A DNA stretch of 64,000 bases from an uncultured Opitutia bacterium. Lineage in GTDB: Bacteria; Verrucomicrobiota; Verrucomicrobiia; Opitutales; Opitutaceae. Every line of letters begins with the position of its first letter. Position 1 is the first letter of the stretch. Positions 1-9,140 of this stretch are shown here, one piece after another. The notes under the pieces are model-generated. The model saw nothing but the letters and a program-made list of their open reading frames with translations, was not told the DNA's origin and searched no databases. Where the stretch lies: assembly GCA_903827245.1 (NCBI GenBank), contig CAIKHO010000030.1, positions 62,001 through 126,000 on the forward strand, read 5' to 3'. The translations under genes and the position numbers were made by a program.

Positions 1-121
1 CCACCGGGTCGGTCAGCGTGTTCGGCTCATGGCCGTAGCCCGCACCGACGCGCGCGAATATCTTCGAATGCGTCTTGATCTGGACGTGAACCTCAAGACC
101 GATGACGGCTTCATATTTCAT
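1..121 (-). CDS. gatB: Asp/Glu-tRNA(Asn/Gln) amidotransferase subunit B, N-terminal fragment
   Basis: This is the first 40 codons of GatB; the rest lies beyond the left edge. The start [16 protein letters not shown] and the following THSKIF segment match the conserved N-terminus of the family. GatB is the kinase/tRNA-binding subunit of GatCAB, which converts misacylated Glu-tRNA(Gln) or Asp-tRNA(Asn) to the amide form in the cytoplasm. It starts 13 bp downstream of the gatA stop, so it is the third gene of a gatC-gatA-gatB operon. The family usually has Cys after the SKIF motif, whereas Ala is seen here. Identity is secure despite the truncation. Confidence 0.93.
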   Translation of the reverse strand, partial: MKYEAVIGLEVHVQIKTHSKIFARVGAGYGHEPNTLTDPV

Positions 122-134
122 GGTTGGGCCCGCT

Positions 135-1607
135 TCAGAGTTTCGGGTGCCTGCGTTGCCAGTCGTGGCCGCCCTCGTAGAGATCGGCGATCGCCAGCAG
201 TTCGGCCTCCTTGAAGGGCTGGCCGATCAGCTGCAGGCCGATGGGGAGGCCCCCGGACGAGAAACCACAGGGCACGCTGATGCCAGGCAGGCCAGCAAGG
301 TTCACCCCGATGGTGTAAACGTCACAGAGGTACATCGCCAACGGATCGCTCTTGTCGCCGGCGCGGAATGCAGGTGTCGGTGACGTCGGCGTAAGGATGG
401 CGTCGACGTCCTTGTACGCATTCAGAAAGTCCTGACGGATCAGCGTCCGGACCTTCTGCGCGCGCAGGTAAAACGCGTCGTAGTAGCCGCTGGACAGCAC
501 ATAGGTGCCAAGGATGATCCGGCGCTTCACTTCCGCGCCAAAGCCCTCGGCCCGCGATTTGAAGTACAGATCGACCACATCCTTGGCCTCCTTCGAGCGG
601 TGACCGTAGCGGATGCCGTCGTAGCGGGCGAGGTTCGACGAGCACTCCGCCGTCGCGATGATGTAATATACGCCCACGCCATACTCGGTATGGGGCAGCG
701 ACACTTCCCGGATCTCACAGCCCTGCGACTTGTAGAAACCGATCGCCTTCTCGACGGCGGCGCCAACCTCCGGATCAAGGCCCTCGCCAAAATATTCCTT
801 GGGAATTCCGAGGCGAAACACCTTCTTTTCGCGTCGGATACGGTGCATTTCCTCGCTGTAGCGGGGAACCGGCCGGTTCACCGAGGTGGAGTCCAGCGGA
901 TCGTGTCCCGCGATGGCCTCGAGCAGCAGCGCCGCGTCATCCACCGTGCGGGCAAACGGGCCGATTTGATCCAGCGAGGAGGCGAATGCGATCAGGCCGT
1001 AGCGCGAGACAAGGCCGTACGTCGGCTTCAACCCGACGACCCCACACAGTGCCGCCGGCTGGCGGATGGAGCCGCCGGTATCGGAACCCAGCGTGGCAAT
1101 CGCCTCGCCCGCGGCCAACGCGGCCGCGCTGCCACCGGAGGAACCACCCGGCACCCGCGAGAGATCCCACGGATTGCACGTGGCCTGGAATGCCGAGTTT
1201 TCCGTCGAGGAACCCATTGCAAATTCATCCAGGTTGAGACGGCCCCAGGAGATGGCGCCTGCATCCTTCAGCTTCCGCGTGACCGTCGCGTCATAGGGCG
1301 AGACAAAGTTCGCCAGCATCCGGCTCGAGGCCGTGAGTGGCTGCCCGGCGACAGAAATGACGTCCTTGAAGCCCACCGGAATGCCATCCAGCAGCCCCCT
1401 CGCCTGCCCCGCCGCCCGGCGCGTATCCGAGGCCTCCGCCTGCGCCAGCGCATCAGCTTCATCGTAGGAGTTGAACGCCTTCACGCGGGCGTCGACCGCC
1501 TTGGTCCGGGCAATGACAGCCTTGGTCAGCTCAACAGCGGACACCGTCTTGGCCTCGAGCAGTCCGGCCAGTTCGGTGACCGGCTTGAAAAAAAGCTCGG
1601 TGCTCAT
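135..1607 (-). CDS. gatA: Asp/Glu-tRNA(Asn/Gln) amidotransferase subunit A
   Basis: This is a 490-residue amidase-signature enzyme that releases ammonia from glutamine for the GatB active site. The Ser-cisSer-Lys triad is visible as K81 (GFKDV), S156 in the GGSSGGS motif and S180 in GSDTGGS. The spacing equals that of characterised GatA proteins. The length is typical for the family. Its start overlaps the gatC stop by 4 bp (ATGA), which implies translational coupling, and gatB follows after 13 bp. Together with gatC and gatB it indicates that Gln-tRNA and/or Asn-tRNA are made indirectly in this organism. Confidence 0.97.
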   Translation of the reverse strand: MSTELFFKPVTELAGLLEAKTVSAVELTKAVIARTKAVDARVKAFNSYDEADALAQAEASDTRRAAGQARGLLDGIPVGFKDVISVAGQPLTASSRMLANFVSPYDATVTRKLKDAGAISWGRLNLDEFAMGSSTENSAFQATCNPWDLSRVPGGSSGGSAAALAAGEAIATLGSDTGGSIRQPAALCGVVGLKPTYGLVSRYGLIAFASSLDQIGPFARTVDDAALLLEAIAGHDPLDSTSVNRPVPRYSEEMHRIRREKKVFRLGIPKEYFGEGLDPEVGAAVEKAIGFYKSQGCEIREVSLPHTEYGVGVYYIIATAECSSNLARYDGIRYGHRSKEAKDVVDLYFKSRAEGFGAEVKRRIILGTYVLSSGYYDAFYLRAQKVRTLIRQDFLNAYKDVDAILTPTSPTPAFRAGDKSDPLAMYLCDVYTIGVNLAGLPGISVPCGFSSGGLPIGLQLIGQPFKEAELLAIADLYEGGHDWQRRHPKL

Positions 1608-1894
1608 TCCACAACCTTTGGCACCACGATCATGTTGTCACGCTGGGCGGGGGCGTTGCGGAGCGCCACCTCGACCGGCAGGGCGGGCTGTGCCACGTCG
1701 TCAGCCCACACATTGTAGATCGGAAACGCATGCGCCGTCGGCTCGACACCGGAGACGTCGACTTTGCTCAACTGCTCGATGTGGTGGAGTACATCGCCCA
1801 ATTGCTGGGAAAACTGCGCCTTTTCGCCGGGCGTGAGCGCTAGGCGGGCCAGTTTCGCCACATGATCGATGTTGAGTTCGGCGGGAGCAGGCAT
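1604..1894 (-). CDS. gatC: Asp/Glu-tRNA(Asn/Gln) amidotransferase subunit C
   Basis: This is a 96-residue GatC, the small belt-like subunit that wraps GatA and GatB. The sequence shows the family N-terminus ([17 protein letters not shown]), a middle segment with [15 protein letters not shown], and a C-terminal part ending near [12 protein letters not shown]. The length is normal. It lies 53 bp downstream of pheT and overlaps gatA by 4 bp, so the amidotransferase genes probably share mRNA with the phenylalanyl-tRNA synthetase genes upstream. Confidence 0.95.
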   Translation of the reverse strand: MPAPAELNIDHVAKLARLALTPGEKAQFSQQLGDVLHHIEQLSKVDVSGVEPTAHAFPIYNVWADDVAQPALPVEVALRNAPAQRDNMIVVPKVVE

Positions 1895-1947
1895 GGTGCG
1901 GTTTCAGCAGCGCAAACCCCGGGGTGCAGTGCCTCGTGGTTGCATGA

Positions 1948-4404
1948 TTATTTGCGGATCTGGTAGGTCGTGGTCTTGGCCAGGTCGTCCTGGATCCTCG
2001 TGAAAACCGCATTGACCTCCTCGTCGGTCAACGTGCGGTCAGCGGCGCGAAAAACCAGCGAAAAAGCCAGGCTCTTCTTGCCCGCGGGCAGTCCTTGCCC
2101 GCGATAGACGTCGAAAACTTTGACCTCCTCCAGCTTGAAGGCGGCCCCCAGTGCGGCCCGGGTTGTCTTCGCCAGCGCCTGGCCCACGTCGCTCGCGGGC
2201 GTGGCTTCATCCACCACCAAGGCCAGGTCACGCAAAGCCGACGGAAACAGGCCAAACTCCGCATAGCGGCGCCGCACGGTGTCGTTCGCGAGTTTCTCCG
2301 GCAGGATCGCAAAGATCCCCGCGTAGACCTTTCCCTCCACTCCCAGCGCCTTGACCATGGCCAGGTTCAGCAGGCCGAACCGCGCGGTCCAGCCGTCGGC
2401 CATCTCCCCGGCGGCAGCGGAATGACCCTCCTGCCATCCATAAAAAGGCCCGCTCACGGGCACCAGCGGCTGACCCGGGAGATCGATGCCTGCCGCGGAG
2501 GCCAGCGCCTCGACGTGGTGCTTGACCGTGTAAAAATCCACCGAGGTGCGCTTCAGCCACGCGCGTTCGCCGATGGGATCGGCCATGACGAAAGCGACCG
2601 TGGCGCACTCCAAATTCTGGCCGTTGCTTTCGATGAATATCCGGCCCGTCTCGCAAAGCCGCGACACCACCACGCCCCGAGACTGGTTGAGCTTGAGCGA
2701 TTCCAGCAGTCCCATGACCAGTGTCGGCCGCAGGTGCGACTGGTCTTCCACGAAGGGATTCGCGAGCGCGAGTTCCGCCGCGGCCGTCTGCGAGACCCAG
2801 GTGGAAAGCTCCTTGGCCGGCCGCAGCGTGTAGTTCACGCACTCATGAAAATCATGCCCCACCAGATAGTCCGTGACCCGCCGGTTGAAACGCACGATCG
2901 GCGCGTCGTCCCCCACGAGGCCGGGCACGGAGACGACCGTCGCGGGAATTTTCTCCGTCCCGTAAAGACGGAGCACTTCCTCCACGAGGTCGATCGGCCG
3001 GTCGAGATCATCCCGCCAGCTCGGAATTGAGACCGTCCAGGCGATGCCGCGCTCCGGCGTGGGCTCCTCGCGCACGATGTTCAGTTCCAGCGCCTCCAGC
3101 GAGGCCCTCATGTCGGCCGCGGGAATATCGAAGCCGAGTTTTTCCCGGATGAAATCGTGCGTGACCACGATCTCGCGTTTCCACGGTACATCCCCGCCGC
3201 TCTTGAACACCGGGCCGGCCACCTGCCCGCCCGCCGTCTCCAAAATGAGGTCAACCGCCCTCCAGGCGGCCTCAAGCGTCGAGTGCGGATCGACTCCGCG
3301 TTCGTAGCGGTAGGACGAGTCGGAAGACAGACTGAGCCGCTTGGACGTCCAGCGGACCGACTGGCGCCTGAATATGGCGCACTCAAGGACCAAGTCGGTG
3401 GTGTCGTCGCCCACGCCGGAATTGCCGCTGCCCATGATACCCGCGATGACCACCGGCCTCGCGCCATCGGCGATCACGAGCATCCGGCTGTTCAGGAGCC
3501 GTTCCTTGCCGTCCAGCGTGACCATTTTTTCGCCATCGCCGGCCGGACGAATGACGATCTGGGCACCGGCGAGTTTGCGGGCGTCAAAGGCATGCAGGGG
3601 CTGCCCGGTCTCGAGCATCACGTAGTTGCCAACATCGACCACATTGTTGACCGGGCGGAGGCCCACGGCCCGGAGGCGTTCCTGCAGCCAGGCCGGACTC
3701 GGACCGATCTTCACCCCCGTGATGATATGCGCAGTGTAAAGCGGGCAGTCTTCCGGCGACTCCACCCGGACCGTGCCGAGCAAATCGGGTCGCGATGCAC
3801 CCGCTGCTTCACCGCGGAATTTTTCCTGCGGATAGACAAGCGGCTGCTTGAACCAGGCGGCGAGTTCGCGCGCGATGCCGAGATGCGAAAGGCAGTCGGG
3901 CCGGTTGGGCGTGACCTCGATGTCAAACACGACATCGCCGGGGGGCAGCACCGCGTTGATCGGGGTGCCGGGCGCTGGCCGGCTGGAAAGGATGAGCAGG
4001 CCGTCGGCCTCGTCCGCCACCCCGATTTCCTTCCCGGAACACATCATGCCGTCGGAAAGCTGGCCGCGGATCTTCGACTGCTTGATAACAAAATTCCCCG
4101 GCAATACTGCGCCGGCCAGCGCCACGGGCACACGGTCGCCGACCTGGTAGTTCTGGGCGCCGCACACGATGGTCTTCACCCCGCCGGCAGCGCCGACATC
4201 CACGGTGCAGACCGAGAGCTTGTCGGCATTCGGGTGTTTGTCGCGCGTGAGCACCTCACCCACGAAGACCTTGTCCAGCGACGGGGCCCCCGTCCGGATG
4301 ACCTGCTCGACCTCGAAGCCCAGAAACGTGACCGCGCGGGAAATTTCCTCGATCGGAACGTCGAGCGCAACGTAGTCACGGAGCCAGTTGAGGGAGATTT
4401 TCAC
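1948..4404 (-). CDS. pheT: Phenylalanine--tRNA ligase beta subunit
   Basis: This is an 818-residue PheT, the large tRNA-binding subunit of the (alpha-beta)2 PheRS. Domains in order are an N-terminal OB-fold tRNA-binding domain (about 40-150, with TRDKHPNADKLSVC), the B3/B4 editing domain (about 210-390), the B5 domain (about 400-480), a catalytic-like core, and the C-terminal anticodon-binding FDX-ACB domain (about 720-818, containing SALRDLALVVDE and ending TTYQIRK). It is full length. It follows pheS after 96 bp, and that spacer holds an inverted-ended repeat instead of the close coupling usual for pheST. Confidence 0.97.
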   Translation of the reverse strand: MKISLNWLRDYVALDVPIEEISRAVTFLGFEVEQVIRTGAPSLDKVFVGEVLTRDKHPNADKLSVCTVDVGAAGGVKTIVCGAQNYQVGDRVPVALAGAVLPGNFVIKQSKIRGQLSDGMMCSGKEIGVADEADGLLILSSRPAPGTPINAVLPPGDVVFDIEVTPNRPDCLSHLGIARELAAWFKQPLVYPQEKFRGEAAGASRPDLLGTVRVESPEDCPLYTAHIITGVKIGPSPAWLQERLRAVGLRPVNNVVDVGNYVMLETGQPLHAFDARKLAGAQIVIRPAGDGEKMVTLDGKERLLNSRMLVIADGARPVVIAGIMGSGNSGVGDDTTDLVLECAIFRRQSVRWTSKRLSLSSDSSYRYERGVDPHSTLEAAWRAVDLILETAGGQVAGPVFKSGGDVPWKREIVVTHDFIREKLGFDIPAADMRASLEALELNIVREEPTPERGIAWTVSIPSWRDDLDRPIDLVEEVLRLYGTEKIPATVVSVPGLVGDDAPIVRFNRRVTDYLVGHDFHECVNYTLRPAKELSTWVSQTAAAELALANPFVEDQSHLRPTLVMGLLESLKLNQSRGVVVSRLCETGRIFIESNGQNLECATVAFVMADPIGERAWLKRTSVDFYTVKHHVEALASAAGIDLPGQPLVPVSGPFYGWQEGHSAAAGEMADGWTARFGLLNLAMVKALGVEGKVYAGIFAILPEKLANDTVRRRYAEFGLFPSALRDLALVVDEATPASDVGQALAKTTRAALGAAFKLEEVKVFDVYRGQGLPAGKKSLAFSLVFRAADRTLTDEEVNAVFTRIQDDLAKTTTYQIRK

Positions 4405-4415
4405 GGGGAAAAGGG

Positions 4416-4493
4416 AATTCAGCGCAAAGACGCTAAGGAATGAAGAAAAGAGAATTTTGGGTTCGAACTTTGCAGCTTTGCATCTTCGCGTTT
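4416..4493. repeat. Inverted-ended intergenic element (GCGCAAAGACGC family)
   Basis: The left end reads AGCGCAAAGACGCTAAGG. The right end, read in reverse complement, is AACGCGAAGATGCAAAGC, so the pheS-pheT spacer has imperfect inverted termini. The same word family (GCGCAAAG) recurs as a perfect 25-nt inverted pair at 52518-52542 and 52666-52690. I infer it is a degenerate member of that repeat family. It has no coding potential. Confidence 0.55.
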
Positions 4494-4500
4494 AATCGAT

Positions 4501-5544
4501 TCAGGCGAATTGCTTCAGGAAACGCAGGTCGTTCTGGTAGAAATATCGGATGTCATCGATGCCGTAGAGCGTCATGGCGAGCCGCTCCAGACCCATGCCG
4601 AAGGCGTAGCCGCTCCAGACCGTCGAGTCGTAACCGACGGTCTCAAACACCGAGGGATCCACCATGCCGCAGCCGCCGATTTCGATCCACTCCTTGTTCA
4701 CCTTCGGCAGATGCTTCGCACTCAGGTCCACCTCGAAGCTGGGCTCGGTGTACCCGAAATAATGCGGACGGAACCGGGTTTTCGTTCCCGCGCCAAGCAG
4801 CGATTCGAAGATGTAGTCGAGCAGCGCCTTGAGGTCGCGCACCGTGACGTTGCGGTCGACATAGAGGCACTCGAGCTGGTGGAAATTCGCGCTGTGGGAT
4901 GCATCGGTGGTGTCGCGCCGGTAAACGCGGCCCGGCGACACGATGCGGATCGGCGGCGCCCCCTTGAGCATCGTACGGATCTGCACCGATGAGGTGTGGG
5001 TGCGCAGCAGGTATTTCTCGCCAGGATTTTTCCTCGAGACGTTGCCGAAGCGGGCGGTCTCGGGGAAATAAAACGTGTCCTGCGCATCGCGCGCCGGGTG
5101 GTCGGCAGGGGTGTTGAGCGCGTCGAAGCAGTAGAACTCGGTCTCGACCTCGGGGCCGTCGGCCACCGTGAACCCGACCTTGCGCAGGATGCGGCACATC
5201 TCCTCGCGCACCAACGTGAGCGGATGATACGTCCCGGGACCGGCATCGGGCGACGGCAGCGTGGGATCAACGGAGGGACCGAGTTGGGCCTGCAGTTCCC
5301 CCGCCTCGATTTGACGCAGCGCACCGTCGAGCAATTCCTGGAGCCGGCCCTTGGTCTCGTTGATGAGCTTGCCCATGGCCGGGCGCTCCTCCTTCGGCAC
5401 GGTCCCCATCTGCTTCATCAGTGCGGTGAGCTCGCCATTCGGGCCGACGAGGCGGGCCTTGGCAGCCTCGAACTCGGGACGCGACTTCAACGCGGCGAGG
5501 TCGGCTTGCGCCTTGGCGACGAGGGCGGTCAGGGTGGCTTGCAT
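4501..5544 (-). CDS. pheS: Phenylalanine--tRNA ligase alpha subunit
   Basis: This is a 347-residue catalytic subunit of PheRS (class II aminoacyl-tRNA synthetase), which activates phenylalanine and charges tRNA-Phe. There is an N-terminal coiled coil (about 1-90), motif 1 around residues 150-175 (FDALNTPADHPARD), motif 2 with FHQLECLYVDR, and motif 3 near the C-terminus (GYAFGMGLERLAM) followed by DIRYFYQNDLRFL. The length is normal. It lies downstream of rplT, separated by a hairpin with a U-rich tail and an inverted repeat, so pheST may be partly uncoupled from the ribosomal protein genes. Confidence 0.97.
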   Translation of the reverse strand: MQATLTALVAKAQADLAALKSRPEFEAAKARLVGPNGELTALMKQMGTVPKEERPAMGKLINETKGRLQELLDGALRQIEAGELQAQLGPSVDPTLPSPDAGPGTYHPLTLVREEMCRILRKVGFTVADGPEVETEFYCFDALNTPADHPARDAQDTFYFPETARFGNVSRKNPGEKYLLRTHTSSVQIRTMLKGAPPIRIVSPGRVYRRDTTDASHSANFHQLECLYVDRNVTVRDLKALLDYIFESLLGAGTKTRFRPHYFGYTEPSFEVDLSAKHLPKVNKEWIEIGGCGMVDPSVFETVGYDSTVWSGYAFGMGLERLAMTLYGIDDIRYFYQNDLRFLKQFA

Positions 5545-5553
5545 GGTGCTTGG

Positions 5554-5634
5554 GTCGTTCTCGTTCTCTTAATCGTTCTTCGTTCCCAAAATTTTCAAAG
5601 GAGAACGATTGAGAGAACGAGGAACGAGAACGAG
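5554..5634. repeat. Inverted GTTCTCGTTCTCG-type element
   Basis: The left arm (5554-5587) is rich in TCGTTCTCGTTCTC. The right arm (5601-5634) is its imperfect reverse complement, with GAACGAGGAACGAGAACGAG. A related copy lies at 20038-20085 upstream of pyrE. It sits just upstream of pheS and could fold into a long hairpin in the leader. No protein is encoded. Confidence 0.6.
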
Positions 5635-5640
5635 GATGAA

Positions 5641-5678
5641 AATGAAAGAGGACGGCACCTCGGTTGAGGCCCGTCCTC
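5641..5678 (-). terminator. Intrinsic terminator or attenuator between rplT and pheS
   Basis: Read on the minus strand, GAGGACGG pairs with CCGTCCTC (5648-5678), and the inner CCTC/GAGG pairing closes a 4-nt loop. The stem is followed by a U-rich tail, UUUCAUUUUC. It lies 52 bp past the rplT stop and about 100 bp before pheS. That position fits an rplT terminator that may allow partial read-through. Function is inferred from structure only. Confidence 0.65.
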
Positions 5679-5730
5679 CGGAGAGTCAGACTGGGAGGCG
5701 AGCCTGTGCCCGGCTCGCGTTTTTCAGAGT

Positions 5731-6108
5731 TCAGGCCTTGGCGCCGGCCTTGGTCTTCAACGCGTCCTGGACTTTTTTGACCAGGCCGTTAAAGGCCACC
5801 TCGTCGCGAATCGCGATGTCGGACAGAATCTTGCGGTCGAGCACGATGTTCGCGGCCTTGAGGCCCTCGATGAAGCGGCTGTAGGTGATGCCGGCGTTGC
5901 GGCAGGCGGCATTGAGACGCACGATCCACAGGCCGCGACGGTCCGCCTTCTTCTTGCGGCGGGCGATGTAGGCGTACTGCCAGGCATGCTGGACGGCTTC
6001 TTTCGCGTAGCGGAAGAGCTTGGATTTGTTACCGAAATAGCCCCGGGCGTATTTCAGTACTTTCTTGTGTCGCTTGCGCGACGCGGGGGAGTTGGTTGCA
6101 CGAGCCAT
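5731..6108 (-). CDS. rplT: 50S ribosomal protein L20 (bL20)
   Basis: This is a 125-residue bL20, which binds 23S rRNA and is needed for early large-subunit assembly. The basic N-terminal helix (SRKRHKKVLKYARGYFG) and the globular C-terminal half (AACRNAGITYSRFIEGLK) are both present and match the family length of about 117-125. It follows rpmI after 91 bp. In some bacteria L20 also represses its own operon. The long upstream space would allow this, but no specific operator was identified. Confidence 0.97.
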   Translation of the reverse strand: MARATNSPASRKRHKKVLKYARGYFGNKSKLFRYAKEAVQHAWQYAYIARRKKKADRRGLWIVRLNAACRNAGITYSRFIEGLKAANIVLDRKILSDIAIRDEVAFNGLVKKVQDALKTKAGAKA

Positions 6109-6199
6109 GTTGTGTTATTCCTTTATCGGTTGATCGCCGGCGGGTCGGCTTTGGGTTTCACCCGCCTGGCGAAGTTATGGTGGAGCGAGGCGCCGCAGG

Positions 6200-6394
6200 T
6201 CAGAGACCGAACGGCAGGCAGCGCTTGAGTGGTTTGGCATGGCCCTCGGCCACGAGCTTGTCACGGGAGGCACGGCGTTTGGACTTCGTGCTCTTCGCGG
6301 CCAGCAGGTGACGGAAGCCAGGCGTGCGGCGCATCAGCTTGCCCGTGGAGGTCAACTTGAAGCGCTTGGCGACGGACTTTTTGGTCTTTTGCAT
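6200..6394 (-). CDS. rpmI: 50S ribosomal protein L35 (bL35)
   Basis: This is a 64-residue bL35, a small basic protein of the large ribosomal subunit. It begins MQKTKKSVAKRFKLTSTGK and contains the FRHLLAAKSTKSKRR segment typical of the family. It precedes rplT as in most bacteria. infC, which normally lies directly upstream, is absent; the upstream neighbour is pabC, 60 bp away on the same strand. Transcription therefore comes from a promoter in or near that short gap or by read-through from the folate operon. Confidence 0.95.
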   Translation of the reverse strand: MQKTKKSVAKRFKLTSTGKLMRRTPGFRHLLAAKSTKSKRRASRDKLVAEGHAKPLKRCLPFGL

Positions 6395-6454
6395 GGAGAG
6401 AGCGGTCGAAAACAGAGATCGCGGGCGGGATTGGCAAGGGGAAAGTTACCCGGT

Positions 6455-7270
6455 TCACGGCGGCGCCGCCACGACGACTGGATCCCAGCCGTAAGTGGCC
6501 CTCCATTCCGTCCGAATTTGCTGCAGGATCCGAGGCTTAGGCTCCAGCTGACGGCCTTCTATCACCGTTACCGCCCTCAGCCCGATCAACGAGTTTGAAA
6601 GCCAGATCTCAGAGGCCTCGGCAAGGTGGCCAACGGGATATGCTCCCTCGCTTACCTGTATTCCCCTCTCCCGGGCCAAGGCCAGCAATCGCCCGCGCAT
6701 GATGCCCGGCAGAGGTCCGACCTCAAGGGAGGGTGTCTGCAAGTGCCCGTCGTGCACAAAAAACACGTTTGAGACGCACGCTTCCACCAGCTGCCCCGCT
6801 GGATCGGAAAATACGGCCTCGTCCCACCCGGCCAAGCGGGCGCGGCGCAACGTTTCCAGCCAGTGTGCACGGTTCAGATGCTTGAAGGGACGGTCTGCCG
6901 TCGCGGTCGGCAATGCCGCGCCAAGGCCAACCCGGAATTCGCGTCGGGCCATATGCGGCCGGGGCGGTCCCGCTTCCATCCTCCAGGTTACACCCTGGCC
7001 GTTCCGCCATGCCGCAAATCGCAGCACACCCGCCCGCACCGCGTTTTCATGGGCCAGCGTTCCCGCGAGAATTCCAATCTCCGCCGCCGGCGCCGGCGGC
7101 TCGAAACCATACCACCGGCAACCGGCCGCGAAACGGGCCCAGTGATCCTCAAGAAATATCGGCTCGCCCGCCTGGAGCAGCAGGGTCTCAAACACGCCCG
7201 GCCCAGCGGGCAATTCGTCCATGCCGGCGCCAGCAGCCGGCACGATCATGCCATCAACGGCCATTTTCAT
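6455..7270 (-). CDS. pabC: Aminodeoxychorismate lyase (class IV PLP enzyme)
   Basis: This is a 271-residue class IV aminotransferase-fold enzyme. It would cleave 4-amino-4-deoxychorismate to p-aminobenzoate and pyruvate, the last step to PABA for folate. The likely PLP lysine is K130 in FKHLNRAHW. A second family motif, GQLVEACVSNVFFV, follows, and GPLPGIMRG lies in the C-terminal half. The start MKMAVDGM was chosen because its ATG overlaps the pabB stop (ATGA); longer open frame upstream lies inside pabB. Branched-chain aminotransferase or D-amino acid aminotransferase are alternatives by fold, but the context favours PabC. Confidence 0.85.
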   Translation of the reverse strand: MKMAVDGMIVPAAGAGMDELPAGPGVFETLLLQAGEPIFLEDHWARFAAGCRWYGFEPPAPAAEIGILAGTLAHENAVRAGVLRFAAWRNGQGVTWRMEAGPPRPHMARREFRVGLGAALPTATADRPFKHLNRAHWLETLRRARLAGWDEAVFSDPAGQLVEACVSNVFFVHDGHLQTPSLEVGPLPGIMRGRLLALARERGIQVSEGAYPVGHLAEASEIWLSNSLIGLRAVTVIEGRQLEPKPRILQQIRTEWRATYGWDPVVVAAPP

Positions 7271-8667
7271 TTTATTGATGCCTCCCGCACCCCGAGGGCT
7301 GCGAACAATGCCCGGCCCTTGACGAGGGTCTCCTCGTATTCGGCCGCGGCATCCGAGTCCCAGACAATGCCTGCTCCCACTTGGAAAAAAGCCCGGTCCT
7401 CGCGGCAAACAATCGTGCGGATCGCGATGTTGAGGTCGATCCGCCCATGGGCGCTCACGTAGCCCATCGCTCCCATGAAAATCCCCCGGCGGTGCGGTTC
7501 CAACCGGTCGATCAGCCGGAGAGCGCTGACCTTCGGGGCCCCGGTGATCGATCCACCCGGAAACACCGCCCGCAACAGATCGCCCAGACTCACGTCCTTG
7601 CGCAGCCGCCCTTCCACCTCCCCGACAAGGTGGTGCACGGTCGCGAAGCTCTCCAACTCGTGCAGCCGGTTCACCTTCACCGTCCCGTAATCGCATACAC
7701 GGCCCAGATCGTTGCGCATCAGGTCGACGATCATCAGGAGCTCAGCCCGCTCCTTCTCGCTCTCCAGCAACGCCTGTGACTGCGCCAAGTCCTCCGTGGG
7801 CGTCTGGCCCCGCGGCCGGGTGCCCTTGATCGGGCACGTCCGAATTTTTCCCGCCGGCTCAACCTCGATGAATCGCTCGGGCGAGCTGCCGAGCACCGCC
7901 CAATCACCGGCATCCTGAAACACGGCGAACGGTGCCGGGTTAAGATCGCGCAGGCGCAGGTAGGTCGCCGCCGGCGACTCAACGTGTGCACACTCGAATC
8001 GCTGCACGAGGTTCACCTGGTAGATTTCGCCCCGGGCGATGGCGGCGCGGGCCTCCTCCACCAACGCCAGGTAGTCTTCCCGCCGCAGGTCACTGGTCGC
8101 AACCTCTGGACGAGGGGCGCTGTTCTCCTGCAAATCGAGGGCTGGCCCTTCCAGCCATCCCGCCAGCTCGCTGGCGGCTTCCTCCGGCGGACGTTCCCAA
8201 CCCGCACCGACGAGCCAGCTGCGTCCCGCTTGATGATCCCACACGATGGCCGCATCGTGCCATGCGAGACGGATGTCCGGCACCGGCCGGTCTTCCTTCG
8301 CGGTTCCCGCGAACGTTTCGAACTGCCGGCCGAGGTCGTACGAAAACCATCCCACCCCGCCGCCCCAAAAAGGCGCCTCCACCCCGGGCTCGTGCAAGAG
8401 CCGGTGCGCTGTCACCAGTTCATCCAGCTTGCGCAAGGGTGCGCCGCTGCCGTCCTCCACTGTCTTCCCTCCGCGCTCGATCCGCCAATCACTACCCTCC
8501 ACCACAAAAACCAACCGCGGCTCACAGCCCATGATCGAGAACCGGCCGTCGCCGGGCCGCGGCAGGCTGCTGTCGAGCCAGAAGACGCCGCGTCTCCGCG
8601 CCAGCCGCCGGAAAGCCTCCGCCGGGGCGTGCCCATCGTAGGGCAATGCAACCGTCCGCATGTTCAT
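7267..8667 (-). CDS. pabB: Aminodeoxychorismate synthase component I
   Basis: This is a 466-residue chorismate-binding enzyme that makes 4-amino-4-deoxychorismate from chorismate and ammonia. K281 in CPIKGTRPRG marks PabB as opposed to anthranilate synthase, which has Ala at this position. Other family motifs are LMIVDLMRNDLGRVC (about 311-325) and FPGGSITGAPKVSAL (about 369-383). The start MNMRTVALPYDG lies 5-6 bp after a GGAGG Shine-Dalgarno (complement of 8672-8676), and its ATG overlaps the folK stop by 4 bp. No pabA glutaminase is seen in this window. Confidence 0.93.
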   Translation of the reverse strand: MNMRTVALPYDGHAPAEAFRRLARRRGVFWLDSSLPRPGDGRFSIMGCEPRLVFVVEGSDWRIERGGKTVEDGSGAPLRKLDELVTAHRLLHEPGVEAPFWGGGVGWFSYDLGRQFETFAGTAKEDRPVPDIRLAWHDAAIVWDHQAGRSWLVGAGWERPPEEAASELAGWLEGPALDLQENSAPRPEVATSDLRREDYLALVEEARAAIARGEIYQVNLVQRFECAHVESPAATYLRLRDLNPAPFAVFQDAGDWAVLGSSPERFIEVEPAGKIRTCPIKGTRPRGQTPTEDLAQSQALLESEKERAELLMIVDLMRNDLGRVCDYGTVKVNRLHELESFATVHHLVGEVEGRLRKDVSLGDLLRAVFPGGSITGAPKVSALRLIDRLEPHRRGIFMGAMGYVSAHGRIDLNIAIRTIVCREDRAFFQVGAGIVWDSDAAAEYEETLVKGRALFAALGVREASIK

Positions 8668-9140
8668 TTTACCTCCGCCAAGCCGAGCGGATCGGCCCGT
8701 TGCAGCCAGTAGTGGAGCGGGTGCCCGTGCAACCGAAGCTCCGGCGCCAGCTCGCACCATGGCGCGAGCACAAAGCTGCGCAGGTGAGCCCCGGGATGCG
8801 GCACGGTGAGTCCGGGGCTGGTCACGCTGAAATTTTCCAGCCAGAGCACATCGATGTCGATGGTGCGTGGTCCCCAATGTTCATGGCGCACCCGGCCGAG
8901 TGCCTGTTCCAATGCCTGGCAGCGCTCCAGCAATGCGGCCGGCTCCAAATCCGTCGCAATCTCGGCCACCGTGTTGAGATACCAGTCCTGGGCCACCGGT
9001 CCCAGCGGCGCCGTGCGGTAAATCCCCGCCACCCGCCGTATCTGCAGTCCGGGAATCGCGCCCAGCGCCGCCAGAGCCGCCTTGAGATGGGCGCGCTTGT
9101 CCCCAAGGTTGCTGCCGAGCCCGAGAAAACCGCGCGTCAT
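8664..9140 (-). CDS. folK: 2-amino-4-hydroxy-6-hydroxymethyldihydropteridine diphosphokinase
   Basis: This is a 158-residue HPPK that transfers pyrophosphate from ATP to 6-hydroxymethyl-dihydropterin before DHPS acts. It begins MTRGFLGLGSNLGDKRAHL and contains the signature GPRTIDIDVLWLENF (about 92-106) with the metal-binding Asp pair, plus VPHPGAHLRSFVL. The length is normal. It overlaps folB upstream and pabB downstream by 4 bp each, so the folate genes appear to be translated in a coupled series. Confidence 0.95.
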   Translation of the reverse strand: MTRGFLGLGSNLGDKRAHLKAALAALGAIPGLQIRRVAGIYRTAPLGPVAQDWYLNTVAEIATDLEPAALLERCQALEQALGRVRHEHWGPRTIDIDVLWLENFSVTSPGLTVPHPGAHLRSFVLAPWCELAPELRLHGHPLHYWLQRADPLGLAEVK

